A stretch of 64,000 nucleotides of DNA. It comes from Clostridiales bacterium. Its GTDB lineage: Bacteria; Bacillota; Clostridia; Christensenellales; Borkfalkiaceae. The stretch covers positions 91,994-155,993 of the forward strand of contig SVHG01000004.1 of NCBI GenBank assembly GCA_015055965.1, given 5' to 3'. Each line of letters begins with the position of its first letter. Position 1 is the first letter of the stretch. Positions 62,601 through 64,000 of the stretch are shown one piece after another. The position numbers were made by a program, and so were the translations under genes. The notes under the pieces were generated by a model. The model saw only the letters and a list, made by a program, of their open reading frames with translations. It was not told the DNA's origin and did not search any database.

Positions 62601-63857
62601 AAGCCATGCATTAGCACAAGTAAAATCAATGTAATTCGTTAAAATGTTTTTTAACAGCCCAATACCTTTACTTATAATTTTTGTTTTTAGCCATTGTGGA
62701 GTTAAATAAGACCCAACACCAATAACGTATTCTATAGCTTGAACGGCTTTACCTATATTATAAATCCAATTATCTGGAATATCTATCTCTGAACCTAAAT
62801 ATTCTACTAAACATTGCAAAATAAACCCAACCGAAGCGTAAGAGCCTATCGGTTTGAATTTTATGTGATCATAAAGCGCATCATAATGCGTATTCCAAAA
62901 GCTTTTATAACTTTCAGATAGTTCTGTCTTTATTATATCTTGAACTCCTGGTTGATTAGCATTTGGATCACCTATAAATTCAAGAAACGGATGGTAATTA
63001 TTAGCAAGTTTAGCTCCTCCAAAATCACTGCCGTTATACGGCGTACCAATAGAATATAAAGATGCAACGTTAAACGGGTGAGCTAATGCATATTGCAAAT
63101 TAGTAATACCGCCTCTACTATGCGCTATCATGTTATACATGGGTAAATTCCCAGTTAGCTGTAAATATCTATAAGAAATTACGTCTAATATGTATTCTAA
63201 TTGAGCGTACACATAATCATGTCCACTTTGTGGATTCTTAGCTTCAAATATTAAAAATATATGCTTTGTGACGTCTTCTTGACACAATAACCCATTTCGT
63301 TCTATTTTATTACCATTTTCATCTTTTTTAATAGAATAATCTTTTATATTATTTAGCTCAGATAGCTCTATTTCCTTATTTGAAACTTGTACACCGTCTT
63401 TAAAGTAGCTGTGTTTCAAACTATCACATCTTTCAACTGCATCTTCAGAACTTGATTCAGAAATAATAGCACTCGTTTTCGGCCCATCCCATTCCTTAAC
63501 TATCTCTGTGGAAACTTTAAATGCAACAACGTTTTCTTCGCCTATTTCTGCCCATAGTTCATCTATCAAAGAACCATCTTCTTGAGCAAAATTATAGTTT
63601 TCATCATGACTCCAATGCGAAGAAGCCCCCTCTTTTACGTCATAACCATGTGTAAATACTGTTATTTGCGGGGATGCACTACTTACATTACCTCTATTGG
63701 AATAACCATCTAATTCTTCAGCTGTAAGCTCCCAATAATTATCTTTAGGTATATCTTCATCTGCATAAACACGCAAATTAACTGCGACTGTGGCAAATAT
63801 ACTGCACAAAAACGCACAACAAAGCAAAGTTGCAACAAAATATCTAATCTTTTTCAT
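59685..63857 (-). CDS. Secreted lipase-like / LRR / InlB-repeat surface protein
   Basis: 1390 residues. Signal peptide (1-33, cleavage near VYADED). Alpha/beta hydrolase region (about 60-500) with the nucleophile elbow AHSRGG, S247 at its centre, in a lipase-like context (YNMIAHSRGGITNLQYALAHPFNV overall). BspA-type leucine-rich repeats (about 545-905; VTSITIPSSVTYVADYAF units). InlB/Flg_new-type beta repeats (about 910-1260; GYVFEKWQ, FTGWYDG, ITGWYAN). C-terminal zinc-ribbon-like segment with HTW and CEYC/CSKC (about 1265-1320). No LPXTG or dockerin. Probably an exported hydrolase that binds host or microbial surfaces; substrate unknown. Strong AAGGAG ribosome binding site. Confidence 0.88.
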   Translation of the reverse strand: MKKIRYFVATLLCCAFLCSIFATVAVNLRVYADEDIPKDNYWELTAEELDGYSNRGNVSSASPQITVFTHGYDVKEGASSHWSHDENYNFAQEDGSLIDELWAEIGEENVVAFKVSTEIVKEWDGPKTSAIISESSSEDAVERCDSLKHSYFKDGVQVSNKEIELSELNNIKDYSIKKDENGNKIERNGLLCQEDVTKHIFLIFEAKNPQSGHDYVYAQLEYILDVISYRYLQLTGNLPMYNMIAHSRGGITNLQYALAHPFNVASLYSIGTPYNGSDFGGAKLANNYHPFLEFIGDPNANQPGVQDIIKTELSESYKSFWNTHYDALYDHIKFKPIGSYASVGFILQCLVEYLGSEIDIPDNWIYNIGKAVQAIEYVIGVGSYLTPQWLKTKIISKGIGLLKNILTNYIDFTCANAWLSILNNFTTAIAPYQHLGISFSPGFLILDDLFIDLDSQLAHGYTLQNGDNDRRVRLMGSSEYFDGKKSTDEVGIAHNLEAHDKKIIDYIKGDICTGTAESFKYRVVNEDECVVTGLNITQIPSSLVIPDQLDGKTVVGIESLFNGGALDPNELPVNLPQVTSITIPSSVTYVADYAFIGMTGLTTVTFNANSQLEKLGKGAFFNCISLQNVNLPSSLESIGDFAFANCVMLNSSSVGANVNFIGVGVYYNCSALQAINIDISNNHYSSIDGVLFDKEQSCLLAYPKGKTDLIYSLPDSVYVIESYAFLGNTNLQTVNLNNVISLYSNAFAGCAGVTAITAPCLNSVDGIDAVAETAWFTQNSNEFVSLGSVLFKYNGTAASVDLKEYSCIANSAFENNNYLQSVEFGVFANYLGNDAFKNCSNLSDVKIFKTDTVLHIDIGCFDNISPQAIIYVPSSLISNYRGFNASLENISLASLSTDVTYILDGEVCEEETYYYGEVYSIYTPNEFGFDIIGYYTDIEFENVYNTVSGEIWYQEEEELRLYLKTQEHTTHNVIYQEYSNCITVPNNPGSYNCGESFVLPEPDCLIGYVFEKWQYKLTNDGEWTDLPEDGFVSCGDIWVRPVCEYIAVSGYLYSPVGDLNVEEFSFTSIDAKLPVLTHQVGTVIVSFTGWYDGERGTGNLIADNTGEFVNRDFPVGTTLYAGWDSYNITYTVEGLTPVGNPSTYSYYDGTVTLGYQFELGTHIRITGWYANNIKYTQLSTDITTDLDLIGTTAVVYELFFNAVGGSACSSMQVIDGEYISIPYSAKSSYCGYWMNGDNIYVMRKTILFNHRNFVLSSTYSIFFTAHWHTEHLYTKYQKKNAICHYLVCEYCGNMGETESHTWKTVGVTNICSKCLFRSEIIPILPITMSMGNLNTSTVLNNDYCIEVDDQVSICYIGGQYYFFVPEGYELEKLQEIDYLSYINSNQELLE

Positions 63858-63881
63858 TTGTTCTCCTTAAATTGATTTTTA

Positions 63882-64000
63882 TTAAGTTTTCTTTTCAATT
63901 TTAACATATAAGCCACTTAAAGGTATAGCGCTATGATAACCTCTATCCTTCATCATATCAAAATATTCGTCAAAATATCCTACGTACAATATCTTTCCAG
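63882..64000 (-). CDS. 3' end of an unidentified gene, cut by window edge
   Basis: 38 codons are visible in one frame, starting GKILYVGYFDEYFDMMKDRG and ending PLSGLYVKIEKKT, followed by TAA at 63882. It ends 24 bp before the ATG of the large lipase-like gene, so the two are probably co-transcribed. Too short to assign. Confidence 0.65.
   Translation of the reverse strand, partial: GKILYVGYFDEYFDMMKDRGYHSAIPLSGLYVKIEKKT

Noticed and set aside
53000..64000. Prophage or integrative element with recognisable phage genes
   Set aside because: No capsid, terminase, portal, integrase, transposase or conjugation gene is visible, despite AT-rich composition and tRNA-linked repeats.

Overview
The window reads as a chromosomal segment of a low-GC, Gram-positive-type bacterium of the Clostridia, probably an uncultivated gut lineage; a Christensenellales-like genome is a guess. 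The grounds are the gene orders ftsK-rimO-pgsA-cinA-recA-rny and rpmG-secE-nusG-rplK-rplA-rplJ-rplL, glgC paired with glgD, AGGAGG-type ribosome binding sites, a clostridial-style LexA box, lipoprotein signal peptides and BspA/InlB-type surface repeats. Nearly all genes lie on the minus strand.

Layout. 1-10.2 kb: DNA translocation and recombination operon (ftsK, an inactive-looking ftsK paralogue, rimO, pgsA, a short cinA, recA), then rny. 10.5-25.3 kb: glycogen operon glgB-glgC-glgD-glgA-glgP with a GH13 glucosidase, then tex, acpP and a pepF-like M3 peptidase. 25.3-33.8 kb: dxs, a small Cys-rich protein, divergent lexA with its operator, a 380-bp structured MITE-like element, an overlooked 35-aa membrane peptide after cdaA, holA, comEC, a metallo-beta-lactamase-fold gene and a probable 6S RNA. 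33.8-44.5 kb: asnA, an aldose epimerase, plsY, der, a DUF512 radical SAM gene, queH, sir2, a COG2426 membrane protein, ttcA, and a lipoprotein that seems to start at ATA. 44.7-49.9 kb: ribosomal protein and nusG operons with L10 and possible L1 leaders, then a cobalamin riboswitch driving a DUF4430 lipoprotein and an ECF-type membrane protein. 49.9-53.1 kb: a YfhO-type protein and tRNA-Ser(UGA).

53.1-64 kb is visibly AT-richer and accessory. It holds direct repeats of the tRNA-Ser terminator around a putative zincin gene, msrC, two small unknown genes, an operon of sigma factor + secreted papain-like protease + single-pass membrane protein (possible anti-sigma), an XRE regulator, a 1390-aa secreted lipase/LRR/InlB-repeat protein, and the end of another gene at the right edge.

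The most unusual feature is a family of about 12 short stem-loop repeats with the loop core TTAATCGACTTATAG. They sit in gaps between genes across the first 50 kb, in both orientations, and usually end in a G-rich block plus a T-run. None was seen in the accessory region. The second is a complete FtsK paralogue, directly downstream of ftsK, that has lost both Walker motifs.
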